From the IMG/VR virus record IMGVR_UViG_3300034520_000260, positions 1 through 24,560 of that record: a stretch of 24,560 nucleotides of DNA; one strand, given 5' to 3'. Made by a program: the position numbers and the translations under genes. The notes beneath the pieces were generated by a model. That model was not told the DNA's origin. It searched no databases and was given only the letters and a program-made list of their open reading frames with translations. Position 1 is the stretch's first letter. Each line of letters begins with the position of its first letter. Of this stretch, positions 13,722 to 21,264 are shown piece after piece. This DNA is from a virus.

Positions 13722-14122
13722 GATATCAGCCACTCGATAAATGAATCCTCCACGATACCCTTGGCATCGATATAGGCGACTGCCGCAGAGAAATAATCAT
13801 TCGGCGGGGCTGGTCTGGCATAGGCCACAGGATGTAACAGTTCCTCCCAATAGAGGGCTTTTTTCTCCACGGGGAACACCCATCCCCTTCCATAGAGGAC
13901 CCAGTGCAAGTATGGGACTGTGTTAGTGAGTTCACCAGTTGAACCCTCAACGCTCCATGTGTGGCTGATACGGAGTTCACCTGTCTTGATGGGGGCTGTG
14001 TTCATAGCTATTTCCTCAAGTTCTATCATGAGAAGTGTGACTGTCTGTTCAATACGATCCTCAACTTCATCATATTTACTCAGGAGTTCCTCCGGCTTCT
14101 CTATATCAATCCTTATTGTCAT
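13718..14122 (-). CDS. HK97 gp10-like neck / tail completion protein
   Basis: The protein has 134 residues. Residues 40-75 carry the signature of the HK97 gp10 family: an APIKTGELRISHTW motif followed by LTNTVPYLHWVLYGRG. The family consensus is AP-x-TG-x-L-x-S, then NT-x-PYA-x-x-x-E-x-G. Residues 1-35 are a helix. The C-terminus has a proline-rich turn (YARPAPPNDYFSAAVAYI), also usual. These proteins join the neck to the tail. It is coupled to both neighbours by ATGA overlaps. The start at 14122 is well supported. Confidence 0.8.
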   Translation of the reverse strand: MTIRIDIEKPEELLSKYDEVEDRIEQTVTLLMIELEEIAMNTAPIKTGELRISHTWSVEGSTGELTNTVPYLHWVLYGRGWVFPVEKKALYWEELLHPVAYARPAPPNDYFSAAVAYIDAKGIVEDSFIEWLIS

Positions 14123-14460
14123 GTTCTCACCCGTTTCAAGTGTAACTCCTGATGCGTCCTGTTAGGAATTATCAGGCTGACTGTGTATTCCCTGCCCCCT
14201 ACTTCCAGTTTATCCCCCTCGTCAACCTCCAAGTCCCTGATTGTTAATGCGTATGCATCATAATCTACAACATGCTGGCCAATGATTAACCTCTCGTTCC
14301 CTGTGTTCACATGGAAAAATACTTTAATAGTGTGTTGTGTGTCCTCCATTACTGGTTGGCCCCTCTCATCGCGACCCTTCATTTCCCTGTGGGTGAGGAT
14401 AGCATCAGCACCATACTTGTAGAGGGTCTGCTGAAAGCGTTTCAATCCGGGGTTAGGCAC
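14119..14460 (-). CDS. Head closure / head-tail joining protein
   Basis: The protein has 113 residues from a GTG (14460) with GGGGGTGGAT upstream. It is a small beta barrel by pattern: KVFFHVNTGNERLIIGQHV, then YALTIRDLEVDEGDKLEVGG and REYTVSLIIPNRTHQELHLK. The DEGDKLEVGGREYTV stretch resembles head-closure (stopper) proteins of the SPP1 gp16 / lambda FII type, which have a central D-x-x-x-GREY element. It lies between the adaptor and gp10-like genes, as expected, and would stop DNA leaking after packaging and dock the tail. Confidence 0.65.
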   Translation of the reverse strand: MPNPGLKRFQQTLYKYGADAILTHREMKGRDERGQPVMEDTQHTIKVFFHVNTGNERLIIGQHVVDYDAYALTIRDLEVDEGDKLEVGGREYTVSLIIPNRTHQELHLKRVRT

Positions 14461-14478
14461 ACATCCACCCCCTTATCG

Positions 14479-14802
14479 TTATGGTTTCCATATCCTGATG
14501 CCCTGTAACTTGAGCAGGGCTTTTTTGAACCTGTCACTGATGGGATTTTCGATGATTGATTTTTTTGTTATGCTGAATCTTCCATCAGTAAATGATGAAA
14601 CATCATCCATGTAATCTGTGAGAAAGGCCTGCAGAACTCCTGCAAGGACATACTCATCCTTTATATGATCCGGTGCCGTGGGGTTGATCCTCTCAGCGCG
14701 TAGACTGTACTCTTCGATTTTTCTAGTGATGAATGCCTCCTCTGAATCAGTTAACTCATCCCTTCGTAACTCTATACATATATCTTCAGGTGTGATTGTC
14801 AT
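14479..14802 (-). CDS. Head-tail adaptor (gp6/gp15-like connector)
   Basis: The protein has 107 residues, all helical: TPEDICIELRRDELTDSEEA, FITRKIEEYSLRAERIN, DEYVLAGVLQAFLTDYM, SDRFKKALLKLQGIRIW. Small all-helical proteins after the capsid gene with this arrangement are connector adaptors that bind below the portal ring. The ATG at 14802 has GTGAGGT upstream. The gene lies between the unassigned protein at 14813-15154 and the head-closure gene. The family call is from order and helical pattern, not a diagnostic motif. Confidence 0.6.
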   Translation of the reverse strand: MTITPEDICIELRRDELTDSEEAFITRKIEEYSLRAERINPTAPDHIKDEYVLAGVLQAFLTDYMDDVSSFTDGRFSITKKSIIENPISDRFKKALLKLQGIRIWKP

Positions 14803-14812
14803 AGCTGAGACC

Positions 14813-15154
14813 TCACATTATTCGGGAGGCTCCGGTGGATTTTTTCGGGAGGCTCCGGTGGATTTTTTCGGGAGGCTCCGGTGGATTTTCAAGGGTGCTG
14901 AGTCTCTGACTCGTGTACATCAAACCCAAAAGTAAGAGTGCCGTTAATCTATAAAGTCTTCTAATATCTCGCTGTCTGTTCCCGGACATTTTAATGTAAT
15001 CATTGAATTTCAGGAGTTCATATGCGTAATCACTGAAATCCTTGAGAAAACCAGGGGGCTGGTTAAAGAATTCGTCGAAGTTGTTGATGTTTACACCTGG
15101 ATATTTGATAGAGAATTCCTGAATCATACTGTCCAATCGTTCATTTGTATCCAT
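14813..15154 (-). CDS. Small protein after the capsid gene, with frame-rotating repeat tail
   Basis: The protein has about 113 residues from the ATG at 15154, which has GGGGGAT upstream; the ATG at 15166 has no ribosome binding site. It has an N-terminal helix, an aromatic region (NFDEFFNQPPGFLKDFSDYA) and a hydrophobic helix (LYRLTALLLLGLMYTSQRL) that may be a membrane or buried helix. The last 24 residues are encoded by three copies of a 23-bp repeat. 23 is not a multiple of 3, so the same DNA is read in three frames as NPPEPPE, KIHRSLP and KKSTGAS. A single copy would end NPPEPPE-stop, and this was probably the original C-terminus. Function is unknown; position suggests a capsid or connector accessory. 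Confidence 0.65.
   Translation of the reverse strand: MDTNERLDSMIQEFSIKYPGVNINNFDEFFNQPPGFLKDFSDYAYELLKFNDYIKMSGNRQRDIRRLYRLTALLLLGLMYTSQRLSTLENPPEPPEKIHRSLPKKSTGASRIM
14823..14891. repeat. Three tandem 23-bp repeats
   Basis: The unit beginning CGGGAGGCTCCGGTGGATTT starts at 14823, 14846 and 14869 (period 23). The copies differ only at the trailing T run. They lie in the 3' end of the gene 14813-15154, where each copy is read in a different frame. This looks like recent slippage or unequal exchange. Confidence 0.9.
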
Positions 15155-15167
15155 ATGATCCCCCATT

Positions 15168-16112
15168 CTAAACTGTTATGGTCGCTGATACTGCTCCTTT
15201 CTCGTCCTCATAATGGCAATCAGCCCTGAGACTCACAATGTACTCTGTACGTCTCATAGGGGCATCCCTCTGCGGCTCCACCTTTATGTTACGCCAGAAC
15301 CCGTAGACCAGGTTGGCGGGTACTGTGAGAAGGGCCCTCACCTTCCCATCCTGGAGAGCATCAAGGGCCGGGACGTACTGGACGGGTAGGCCCTGATATG
15401 TCAGGTTAGGACCACCGATTATTGCCTGATCACCCACCGCTGATTCTCTGCCCTTCAAGTACTCCCTGTACGCTTCAAGGATATCCCATGAGACATAGAA
15501 TCTCATCTGAGGGATCATCTGCTTGTACCTGTTAGGGACCTTCCCGAGCATCTCATCAAATAGGCTGAGTGGCCAGTCATCATCCGTTGGGCTTGCCGTT
15601 GTTGCCTGATTACCAGCCAGTTTCATCCAACCATCATTTATCTTGTAGAGCGCCCTGTCACCCGTGTAACTGGTATCAGCGTGTAGGAAGAAGCACTCCA
15701 AGTCATAACTCACACCCTGACCCAGTAGGGTGACGAGGGTCTGCTCGAACTGGGCCCTCTCAATGTTATCCTCGAGGGTCTCATCCTCTATGCTGATCTT
15801 GGTGATGAGCTCCTTCATGCTCAGGGTGTTAGTGGTGACATCCACTGAGTCATCTGTTGGGGCGACCTTTGCACCTGTATTGTCCCTACCAGCTTCCAAC
15901 TGGACATTCAATCCGATACGTGAAATGTCCACCTCATATGACTGTAGAGCATTCAGTATCCTCGCCTCCCCTATCAGGGATGATGATTCCCTGACTTCCC
16001 TGACGAACTGTCCGAACCTCTGGACTGGTAGGACTCCCCGGCCAAGGTCAGGGACATCTATCTTGGGGACTATTGCGAATGGTCTCGTATTGTACATGTC
16101 CATCATATCCAT
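15168..16112 (-). CDS. Major capsid protein (HK97-fold type)
   Basis: The 314-residue protein starts at the ATG at 16112 with GAGGTGAT as ribosome binding site, one of the best in the genome. The N-terminal 45 residues (RPFAIVPKIDVPDLGRGVLP) form an arm. Residues 85-150 (NTLSMKELITKISIEDETLE, DNIERAQFEQTLVTLLG) correspond to the long-helix and E-loop region. The P-domain and A-domain follow (KVPNRYKQMIPQMRFYVS, GGPNLTYQGLPVQYVPALDA), then the last strand (KGAVSATITV). The GLPVQYVPAL element is very common before the A-domain strands of HK97-type capsids. The gene follows the protease/scaffold gene as usual. It assembles the icosahedral head. Fold assigned from pattern and order. Confidence 0.88.
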   Translation of the reverse strand: MDMMDMYNTRPFAIVPKIDVPDLGRGVLPVQRFGQFVREVRESSSLIGEARILNALQSYEVDISRIGLNVQLEAGRDNTGAKVAPTDDSVDVTTNTLSMKELITKISIEDETLEDNIERAQFEQTLVTLLGQGVSYDLECFFLHADTSYTGDRALYKINDGWMKLAGNQATTASPTDDDWPLSLFDEMLGKVPNRYKQMIPQMRFYVSWDILEAYREYLKGRESAVGDQAIIGGPNLTYQGLPVQYVPALDALQDGKVRALLTVPANLVYGFWRNIKVEPQRDAPMRRTEYIVSLRADCHYEDEKGAVSATITV

Positions 16113-16130
16113 TGTATCACCTCAAATCTT

Positions 16131-16520
16131 CTATAGTGGTCTGCCAAACCTGTCCACACCCATCTCCTCATATAGTGTGTGGGCTCCCTTAACGGCTCCT
16201 ACTTGGCCCTTAATTGCCTGCGCATCCTCCACTTTTGGTTCATCAATAGTTTCTTCTGATGTTTCAGGCTCCTCAATGGCCTCCTCTGATGTTTCAGGTT
16301 CACCACTGGGCTCTGTCTGGGTACTTTTTATGGATTTCAACTCATCCTTTATGGATTTCAACTCATCCATCACTTCCTTTATCGAGTTTCTGAGCGAATC
16401 TATCTCAGCCTTCAAAGCCTGGACTTCCCCGGCATCCACTACTTCTTCAACTGTTTTGTCATTCTCAAAATACTGTTTCAGACTATCGAATATGCTTTTA
16501 AGCACGGATTTCTCATCCAT
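16131..16520 (-). CDS. Nested scaffold protein from an internal start
   Basis: Within the protease gene the minus strand has GGAGGTGAT, 7 nt (from GGAGG) before an in-frame ATG at 16520 (codon 274). Translation there gives a 129-residue protein that is only the coiled coil, the acidic SEE/EEPE repeats and the C-terminal motif (YEEMGVDRFGRPL). This is the lambda C/Nu3 arrangement, where the scaffold is made in excess from a nested start. The ribosome binding site match is better than that of the full-length GTG start, so the short form may be the major product. The coding frame directly shows the signal, but expression is inferred. Confidence 0.7.
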   Translation of the reverse strand: MDEKSVLKSIFDSLKQYFENDKTVEEVVDAGEVQALKAEIDSLRNSIKEVMDELKSIKDELKSIKSTQTEPSGEPETSEEAIEEPETSEETIDEPKVEDAQAIKGQVGAVKGAHTLYEEMGVDRFGRPL

Positions 16521-17339
16521 CTTATCACCTCCCCCTTTAATGGATAGGTATTTTGCTTTTGGGACTGCTGGCCTGTCCACGATCGAAACGGTCACTACTT
16601 CGAATGGCCAGCCAATATCCTCCAGGGTCGTTTTTTTCATCGCCGCTGGGATGGCTGTGATGCTGAAACCCTGATATTTGCCCTGGACGATCCCTTTCCA
16701 TGTGTCATCATCGTATACTTTCGCTGAGAGTATCCATGTGCCCTCAGGGAGTTCCACATCCCCTATCACTGTATCCTCTCTCAGGATGAAGGATTCCACT
16801 GGTTTCGCCACATTCTTGAAGCGGTGGAGGATGTCAATGTTCTGATAGTTCTCCATGAAATTGTAGGCTACTTCTTCGATCTGATCTTTGGTGAGGATAT
16901 CCCCGTCCAGGTCATATTCATCTGGGACCAGGACCGGGCCTGTGACTATCCGCTGGTGCTTATCCACCTTAATTATCATGTTCTGTTGTATGCACTGCCC
17001 CTGGCATTTCTCAGTTTTTTCATCGATCATTTCAAGCAAACCCCCTGCAGCATTGAATATCTCCTCGTTACGTGTTGCTCCCCGGGCCCCTGCAGCGGCT
17101 GACCGTATAGCCCTGAGCGCCTGAATGTACACTTCACCTCCACGGCCATAAGTGTAGGCATAGGCCTCAGCGGTGTTGGGGTCGGCCTCAGGGTCCTTCC
17201 CGAGGTGGAATAGTGCATATTCCTCGATATCCTTGAAATCCTCAAGGTTGGGTTTCTCCCACTTGCCATCATTCACCTTCCCGGCTTGTATCAGTCCCTT
17301 GGCATGATCATATCCTTTCCTATTCAGTTTCCATGTCAC
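16131..17339 (-). CDS. XkdF-like prohead protease fused to scaffold domain
   Basis: The 402-residue protein starts at a GTG (17339). Residues 1-90 are an N-terminal domain of unclear function. Residues 120-265 match the XkdF-type family (KVDKHQRIVTGPVLVPDEYD, LDGDILTKDQIEEVAYNFM). His172 (ILHRF) and Ser226 (GFSITA) are in the right places for an HK97-type prohead protease. Residues 274-340 form a coiled coil (SLRNSIKEVMDELKSIKDEL), followed by an acidic repeat (ETSEEAIEEPETSEETIDEP), together the scaffold region. It would guide capsid assembly and be removed by proteolysis. A perfect ribosome binding site precedes Met274, so the scaffold is probably also made alone (see 16131-16520). Protease activity is inferred from the two residues and gene order. 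Confidence 0.82.
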   Translation of the reverse strand: MTWKLNRKGYDHAKGLIQAGKVNDGKWEKPNLEDFKDIEEYALFHLGKDPEADPNTAEAYAYTYGRGGEVYIQALRAIRSAAAGARGATRNEEIFNAAGGLLEMIDEKTEKCQGQCIQQNMIIKVDKHQRIVTGPVLVPDEYDLDGDILTKDQIEEVAYNFMENYQNIDILHRFKNVAKPVESFILREDTVIGDVELPEGTWILSAKVYDDDTWKGIVQGKYQGFSITAIPAAMKKTTLEDIGWPFEVVTVSIVDRPAVPKAKYLSIKGGGDKMDEKSVLKSIFDSLKQYFENDKTVEEVVDAGEVQALKAEIDSLRNSIKEVMDELKSIKDELKSIKSTQTEPSGEPETSEEAIEEPETSEETIDEPKVEDAQAIKGQVGAVKGAHTLYEEMGVDRFGRPL

Positions 17340-17356
17340 AACCTATCACACTCCCA

Positions 17357-18010
17357 TTAAATGTAGTAGTATGGTGGTGGCGGCGGTACGGCTTCAAAGT
17401 CGATCCCAACATCCCCAAAGTCCTCCATGATCTCATCATAATATTCAAGTTCAGTTCCACTGTACTCTGAAAGGTCATCGATTGGTCTTCCATTCTCATC
17501 GCAGGGTTCAGGGTGGCATCTGCAGAAGGGGTGGGGGATATGGGGGAATTCCTCCACCCTATAGGGGGATCCGTCCTCATAGTCCTGGCATGTCTCACAG
17601 ACATGATCATCACCCATTGTCACCCAGTTCAGATATAATGGCCTGCCATGTGCTTCGGCGTGCTGACGATATGCCTGGATTTCTGTGTCACGTTCAATAT
17701 CCCTCGCAAGATAAACCACCGCAAGGCCCATGAACCAGATGATTTGCGCTAAATCCTTCCCATCCTCAAGAGTTGGTGGGTTTAAATCCTCTACTTCTTG
17801 AAGTGCGGCTTGGAGTTCATTGTATTCACGTTCACTGACACCATAACGCCTCATGAATTCTGCCTTAGTGAGTGAGTGGAAATCTGATAAGAAGGATTCA
17901 ACATCAGTAACCCTTAAACGAGTTAGGACATCCTGTATATCCGTGAGGAATTCATCAAACAGGTAGTCAATCCTTTCATGATCGTACTCAACTCCTCCAG
18001 GACGCACCAT
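17357..18010 (-). CDS. MuF-like head morphogenesis protein
   Basis: The protein has 217 residues from the ATG at 18010, which has GGTGA upstream; a TTG directly before it is the alternative. Residues near 139-166 have the MuF-type cysteine/histidine cluster: Cys139-x2-Cys142 (HVCETC), a loop, then HPFCRC with Cys164 and Cys166 (numbered from the TTG). The order WVTMGDDHVCETCQ then PHPFCRCHPEP is diagnostic for the Mu gpF / SPP1 gp7 family, minor head proteins that sit with the portal inside the prohead. The N-terminal 110 residues are helical. The C-terminus ends in a proline and tyrosine run (VPPPPPYYYI). It follows the portal gene after a 150-bp gap. Confidence 0.85.
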   Translation of the reverse strand: MVRPGGVEYDHERIDYLFDEFLTDIQDVLTRLRVTDVESFLSDFHSLTKAEFMRRYGVSEREYNELQAALQEVEDLNPPTLEDGKDLAQIIWFMGLAVVYLARDIERDTEIQAYRQHAEAHGRPLYLNWVTMGDDHVCETCQDYEDGSPYRVEEFPHIPHPFCRCHPEPCDENGRPIDDLSEYSGTELEYYDEIMEDFGDVGIDFEAVPPPPPYYYI

Positions 18011-18013
18011 CAA

Positions 18014-18163
18014 GTCTCACCACAAAATGTTATTAGGGAGCCGGCCAACCACCCATAAAACCATATTTTTAGGAGGTAGATTTTGCAACAGACAGGGGGG
18101 ATCTCATGGCTGAAGAAAAAACAAGTCTTATGCAGGGTTGGTTGGCCGACACAATGGAAGATC
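18014..18163. other. 150-bp gap in the head operon with inverted repeat
   Basis: This is the only sizeable gap between portal and capsid genes. It carries a 9-bp inverted repeat, GGCCAACCA (18043-18051) and TGGTTGGCC (18139-18147), an AT-rich ATATTTTTA at 18063-18070 followed by AGGAGGT, and the start of a small plus-strand frame (18106). No minus-strand gene is credible here. Confidence 0.5.
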
Positions 18164-18186
18164 TTACAGTTCCCTCCATCCTATAA
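18106..18186 (+). CDS. Possible 26-residue plus-strand peptide
   Basis: The frame MAEEKTSLMQGWLADTMEDL ends TVPSIL. It starts at an ATG with GGGGGG 5 nt upstream and a TATA-like ATATTTTTA 36-43 nt upstream. Its last 23 bases run antisense over the end of the portal gene. The product would be a small acidic amphipathic helix. It lies within a gap otherwise without a gene, which is why it is listed. It may be a small regulator or simply chance. Proof would need expression or conservation data. Confidence 0.3.
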   Translation: MAEEKTSLMQGWLADTMEDLTVPSIL

Positions 18187-19792
18187 CCTTATAGAGGTAG
18201 TGTCGTATCCTCCCCATCATATCCTCAACAGATGCTTCTAGGAGTTCCTCATACTTCTCAAGATTCAATGGTTTGGATGGGATTACAGATACTCCCTGGT
18301 TGAGGGCTGACATAGAACCCATATCCCCGCCTATGATGAGCATTTTCTTTCCAGCCTCATATGCCTCGGCTCTGAACTCTGCCAGGACTTCATCGATTTT
18401 TTTCTTTTTTTCTTCGGCACTGAGTTTTGATGATATGATTTCATTGAAGCGTGGACGGTATTTGGCATAGATCTTCCTGATTTCCCTGATCTGGTTTTTC
18501 TCATAGTTTCTTTCCTGTCTCTTCACAGACTTGGCAGCACCCTTTGATGGTACCATGAATATGTCAGGGCCACCATCCAAACCAAACAGTCTTTCACGCG
18601 CCTCGGCGGGTGTGAGGACTCCTGACTGTACAAGGAGTGCGTAATTCCTCACTGAGTCTGACTCTAGGAGGGTTTCATCATTAAATTTAAATCTTGTTCT
18701 TTGGTTGAATTTCACTTGAAAGAAATCTGTAAGTATGGAGGATATGATGTTCTGCTGTGGTCTCACAACAGACTCATAGTATGTGCGTCGGGTTACCTCA
18801 GCGAAGTTACCACCCAATGGGCCTGTGTCAGCTATCCCCAACCGGTAAGGGTCAATCATATGCGCAGCGGCGATATCATATTTTTTCTCAGCAGCATACT
18901 CCCTGAAGCTTAACTCTTTCTGTGACGTGTTTAATGGGGTGAATGTGACTTTCACAGTATCCCCACCAGGTATTGAGAAGACAAGGGGGGTGTGTGGGGA
19001 CTCTTTGAGGTATTTGAAATTATCCTCGATCAATGCTTGGAGGACAGTCCTCCCGGTGGGGTTCCCATCAGGGTCCTCCTCAAGTTCATCTTCAAATTCC
19101 CCCGTCACTGTAATCACATAACTAGGGATCGTGTAATTGTCAAAGAATGCATAGTTGTATTCATCGATTTTCTGCATCGCCAAGATCGCAGGGGCTGCTG
19201 AAACATACCGTGGGACGCCATAGTAGCTACATACAGGGGAGGGTATATGGATAAAGACAAGTTCATTTGCCCCTACACTATCCTGGTCCTCTCCTGTTTC
19301 AGGGTTGATTTCCCCTTCATAACGGTAGTCCTTGAAGTGGGTAATGTTAACCCCATCCCAGGTCTGCCGGTACCTTGAACCATCCTTATGCACCCTGACC
19401 GTATGGGAAGGAATATATTCAAACCTGATAGGGTCGCCCCGGTCATCCCTCACAACTTCAAGTGTACAGTAATTAAAAACCTGAAGATCCTCAAGGGCCC
19501 TGAGGAGGACATATTCAAATGAAGGTTTACATGCCCTGATGAACTCCTCAACCACCCCTTCATCGTCTCCTTCTAAAATGTAACCTGTCCTGATAATATC
19601 ATTAGCTTTAATACTACAGGCGCTGGCATGATAGGGATTGACCTGGAGGAGTGAAAGCAGGACAAGTGGATTGACTTTGGGTTCCACATACTCCTCAAAA
19701 CGTGTCTCCCCAAGGGCCTGTGATTCCACTTCCTCCCTCTTAATAGCCTTATACTTTTCAAGTGACCTGATTGAGAGGTGATAATTAAACAT
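18164..19792 (-). CDS. Portal protein
   Basis: The 542-residue protein forms the dodecameric ring for DNA entry at the capsid vertex. The start overlaps the end of the large terminase gene by 8 bp and has GGAGGAGGATGC upstream. The sequence has the PBSX/HK97-type portal pattern: PYHASACSIKANDIIRTGYI near residue 55, YIPSHTVRVHKDGSRYRQTW near 128, and HIPSPVCSYYGVPRYVSAAP near 180. Helices typical of the ring stem follow (FREYAAEKKYDIAAAHMIDP, RLGIADTGPLGGNFAEVTRR). The LTPAEARERLFG motif around residue 390 is common at the C-terminal part of portals. A lysine-rich helix and an additional 80 residues complete the C-terminus. Gene order with terminase and MuF-like protein supports the call. Confidence 0.9.
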   Translation of the reverse strand: MFNYHLSIRSLEKYKAIKREEVESQALGETRFEEYVEPKVNPLVLLSLLQVNPYHASACSIKANDIIRTGYILEGDDEGVVEEFIRACKPSFEYVLLRALEDLQVFNYCTLEVVRDDRGDPIRFEYIPSHTVRVHKDGSRYRQTWDGVNITHFKDYRYEGEINPETGEDQDSVGANELVFIHIPSPVCSYYGVPRYVSAAPAILAMQKIDEYNYAFFDNYTIPSYVITVTGEFEDELEEDPDGNPTGRTVLQALIEDNFKYLKESPHTPLVFSIPGGDTVKVTFTPLNTSQKELSFREYAAEKKYDIAAAHMIDPYRLGIADTGPLGGNFAEVTRRTYYESVVRPQQNIISSILTDFFQVKFNQRTRFKFNDETLLESDSVRNYALLVQSGVLTPAEARERLFGLDGGPDIFMVPSKGAAKSVKRQERNYEKNQIREIRKIYAKYRPRFNEIISSKLSAEEKKKKIDEVLAEFRAEAYEAGKKMLIIGGDMGSMSALNQGVSVIPSKPLNLEKYEELLEASVEDMMGRIRHYLYKVIGWREL

Positions 19793-21218
19793 GCATCCTC
19801 CTCCTTCTGAGAGGTCCTGAGATGTAAATCTTCTTCTTTCTCCTCATCTCCATTGATAATATGTTAAAAGCCCCGCTGAGGGCGTCGACCTGGTCATCAT
19901 GCACCCCCGCGGTGGGGAATGCAAGTAATTCAGTGATGAACTCCCTCCTCCATGGGGTGTTCTTCTTAACAAGGATATCCCCATTCTTCAATGCGGGGAT
20001 GAGGGCCCTGGCACGGTCAACTTTACCACCCCTCGTGGTGGGGTCGCCGTCAACATCATAACCAGGTAATCCACGGCGGAATGAATCAATAACGTACTTG
20101 GCGGATGCCCCGCCCTCCTGCTCGAATCTTATCATGTAATGCGCTCCCAGGGGTTTTAGGAACCCCGCGTCTCCAAGTATTGTATTGTAGATTTCCTCCT
20201 CAGCATCCGCAGGGTCGAGACGGAAACGGGTCACGTTCTCCACGTAACACCTCCCTGAGGCCCCGAGGAGTAACAGGACCCCTGCGGTGTAATCCGCTGT
20301 CTTAGATGCTGTCCCTGCGAGGTCCCAGTACCTCACAGCCGTGATGATTCGTTCATCGAGGCCTGTGTACCCTGTGGTGAACCATTCACGCTTGAACAGG
20401 CCGCCTTCTAGCTCCGCTTCCCAGTCACCGAGTTTCCATTGGCGGTAGAGGACGGGGTCAGTGTCCTGTATCTCCTTGAAGACGCGTTCGTACTCCTCCC
20501 TGTCAAGGTGAGGGTTGTCAGTGTAAAGGGATTGTATGAAGCGTTTACTGCCGTTGATGAAGTGTTCCTTGAAGTATTCATGGCTTAAACCACCAGGGTT
20601 GCCGGTGTACCAGACCCTGAGTGGTAATGGGTCGTCTTCGGCTTTACGAACCGAGCCTTTGAGGCGGGTTAGTTTGTTCTCACTGAATTGGGGTGCTTCG
20701 TCGATTATGAGCATGTGGAATTCGGGGCCCTGGTATTTCTCCACGTCTGCTTCTGTGTGGACGTGACCGAACTTGATGGTGGCCCCACTGGGGAATGTGA
20801 GTGTCTTGGTCTCATAATTCCACGTGGGTTTCAGGTCGCTGGGGAGGTTTTGGTTGTGGATGGTCCATCGGAGGGCCCGGTCCATTATCGCCCCTGGTAG
20901 TGAGAGTTCAGGGTAGGTTAACCTGAAGATTCCGACGCTCCAGGCGGGTTCCTGGGCGTATTGGAGGGCCCCCATGAGGCAGGCGTCGGTTTTACCTCCT
21001 CCTCGGCCTCCGCCGTAGAAGACTTCCATCTCCCGGGCGGTTAATAATTGGATTTGCTGGTAGAATGGGACGTGTGGTATGTATGGGTTGAGGATAACGG
21101 TGAGGTAGAATAATTCCTCCTCCTCAGGGGTTAGGCTTTGGATGTGGCTTCGGATGCGAGGATCGGAGGATAATAGGGTCTCCCAGGCCTCCACCTTTTC
21201 TTCGATCAGTTCAATCAT
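19785..21218 (-). CDS. terL: Terminase large subunit
   Basis: The 477-residue DNA packaging motor has an N-terminal ATPase and a C-terminal nuclease. The P-loop is FYGGGRGGGKTDAC with Lys76-Thr77. Walker B is MLIIDEAP with Asp173-Glu174. The coupling motif is WYTGNPGG (Thr205-Asn207). The nuclease domain starts near residue 290 (AVRYWDLAGTASKTADYT, with Asp299) and has the last acidic group in HDDQVDALSGAF (Asp441, Asp442, Asp445). Length and motifs are complete. The ATG at 21218 has no clear ribosome binding site, but TTATAA elements lie about 20-40 nt upstream, so this gene may have its own promoter. It lies between terS and portal, as in most tailed viruses. Confidence 0.95.
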   Translation of the reverse strand: MIELIEEKVEAWETLLSSDPRIRSHIQSLTPEEEELFYLTVILNPYIPHVPFYQQIQLLTAREMEVFYGGGRGGGKTDACLMGALQYAQEPAWSVGIFRLTYPELSLPGAIMDRALRWTIHNQNLPSDLKPTWNYETKTLTFPSGATIKFGHVHTEADVEKYQGPEFHMLIIDEAPQFSENKLTRLKGSVRKAEDDPLPLRVWYTGNPGGLSHEYFKEHFINGSKRFIQSLYTDNPHLDREEYERVFKEIQDTDPVLYRQWKLGDWEAELEGGLFKREWFTTGYTGLDERIITAVRYWDLAGTASKTADYTAGVLLLLGASGRCYVENVTRFRLDPADAEEEIYNTILGDAGFLKPLGAHYMIRFEQEGGASAKYVIDSFRRGLPGYDVDGDPTTRGGKVDRARALIPALKNGDILVKKNTPWRREFITELLAFPTAGVHDDQVDALSGAFNILSMEMRRKKKIYISGPLRRRRMHV

Positions 21219-21231
21219 GCAGAATCAATCC

Positions 21232-21264
21232 GTTATAACTTATAAGTTATAAGTTATAAGTTAT
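21232..21264. repeat. Heptamer repeats between terS and terL
   Basis: TTATAAG occurs three times in tandem (21240-21246, 21247-21253, 21254-21260), followed by TTAT, and is preceded by the inverted GTTATAAC. The block holds the palindrome AACTTATAAGTT and overlaps the stop codon of terS. It could be a packaging recognition site, a terL promoter (TTATAA on the minus strand) or an origin-like unwinding element. Confidence 0.7.

Noticed and set aside
15730-16674. 314-codon plus-strand frame
   Set aside because: It crosses the capsid and protease-scaffold genes antisense and is Ser-rich shadow sequence.
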